Assembly: GCA_023381095.1 (NCBI GenBank)
Contig: JAMCTO010000224.1
Location: forward strand, 1 to 6,349
From: Bacillota bacterium
Lineage (GTDB): Bacteria > Bacillota > Sulfobacillia > Sulfobacillales > Sulfobacillaceae
Length of the DNA: 6,349 nt
Reading direction: 5' to 3'
Shown here: in pieces, positions 6,231-6,349 of the stretch
Layout of the letters: every line of letters begins with the position of its first letter
How positions within the stretch are numbered: the stretch's first letter is position 1
Program-made: the position numbers and the translations under genes
Notes under the pieces: model-generated
Told to the model about the DNA's origin: nothing
The model's input: only the letters and a program-made list of their open reading frames with translations
The model's database searches: none

Positions 6231-6292
6231 GAGAAAGATGTTGCCCACCGGATTGGCCGAAATCACTAACGATCCTTTTCGGATGAAAGACG

Positions 6293-6299
6293 AAGGAGG
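6293..6299 (+). promoter_or_regulatory. ribosome binding site of the right-edge gene
   Basis: AAGGAGG with seven bases before the ATG at 6307 is a full-strength Shine-Dalgarno match. It is the main reason to accept the short partial gene that follows. Confidence 0.75.
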
Positions 6300-6306
6300 A
6301 GGGTAT

Positions 6307-6349
6307 ATGAAATTCTTTGCAGCCTTTGGTCACTTAATTGATCAACGGT
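6307..6349 (+). CDS. 5' end of an unrecognised plus-strand gene (partial)
   Basis: Fourteen codons (M-K-F-F-A-A-F-G-H-L-I-D-Q-R) are visible before the window ends. I do not recognise the product, and the segment is too short for domain or signal-peptide calls. The start is favoured by the consensus ribosome site at 6293-6299 and the promoter-like pair at 6200-6230. The frame is open upstream as far as 6016, but earlier ATGs (6238, 6283) lack a comparable site. It is oriented away from the tRNA and protease genes. Confidence 0.65.
   Translation, partial: MKFFAAFGHLIDQR

Noticed and set aside
6237..6306. Riboswitch or T-box in the leader of the right-edge gene
   Set aside because: Only one weak 6-bp inverted repeat is present in about 70 bases. 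There is no T-box motif and no terminator.
6016..6306. N-terminal extension of the right-edge gene through an upstream open frame
   Set aside because: The frame is open, but it overlaps the transposase remnant in another frame, and no upstream ATG has a ribosome site comparable with that of 6307.
1..6349. CRISPR array, toxin-antitoxin pair, prophage attachment repeats or other defence system
   Set aside because: No regularly spaced repeats, no duplicated tRNA 3' end and no paired small genes were seen. The window is core genes plus one decayed element.

Overview
The window is a conserved chromosomal segment from what looks like a Gram-positive, probably endospore-forming Firmicute. Three things suggest this: the order trigger factor–clpP–clpX–lonB, a Bacillus-type LonB with an N-terminal membrane anchor, and strong AGGAGG-type Shine-Dalgarno (SD) sites with sigma-A-like promoters. 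The tig–clpP–clpX–lonB order is closer to Clostridia or Sulfobacillus-like lineages than to Bacillus, where clpP lies elsewhere. Genus level cannot be settled by eye.

Layout. Almost everything is read on the minus strand, so transcription runs from right to left. A tRNA cluster (His-GTG, Arg-TCG, Leu-TAG, Gly-GCC; 5805 down to 5453) ends in a hairpin terminator. A consensus extended -10 promoter then drives a proteostasis operon: tig (trigger factor), clpP (peptidase) and clpX (unfoldase), closed by a strong intrinsic terminator at 1998-2030. lonB (membrane-anchored AAA+ protease) follows as a separate unit, with its own roughly 180-bp upstream region and a perfect 12-bp hairpin after its stop. 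The left 84 bases hold a possible promoter and possibly the first codons of another minus-strand gene.

The right end is different. Between the tRNA cluster and the window edge lies a truncated, frameshifted remnant of an ISKra4-like transposase on the plus strand. It is followed by a plausible promoter, an excellent ribosome binding site and the first 14 codons of an unrecognised plus-strand gene.

How it fits together. Trigger factor receives nascent chains at the ribosome exit tunnel. ClpX unfolds substrates and threads them into ClpP. LonB is a further ATP-dependent protease, membrane-anchored and, in Bacillus, made in the prespore. The segment is therefore a protein folding and degradation cluster beside a tRNA cluster. 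I found no convincing new system. The most unusual points are a terminator-like hairpin inside the tRNA cluster, the transposase remnant sitting where the tRNA promoter should be, and a diverged segment after the catalytic His of ClpP.
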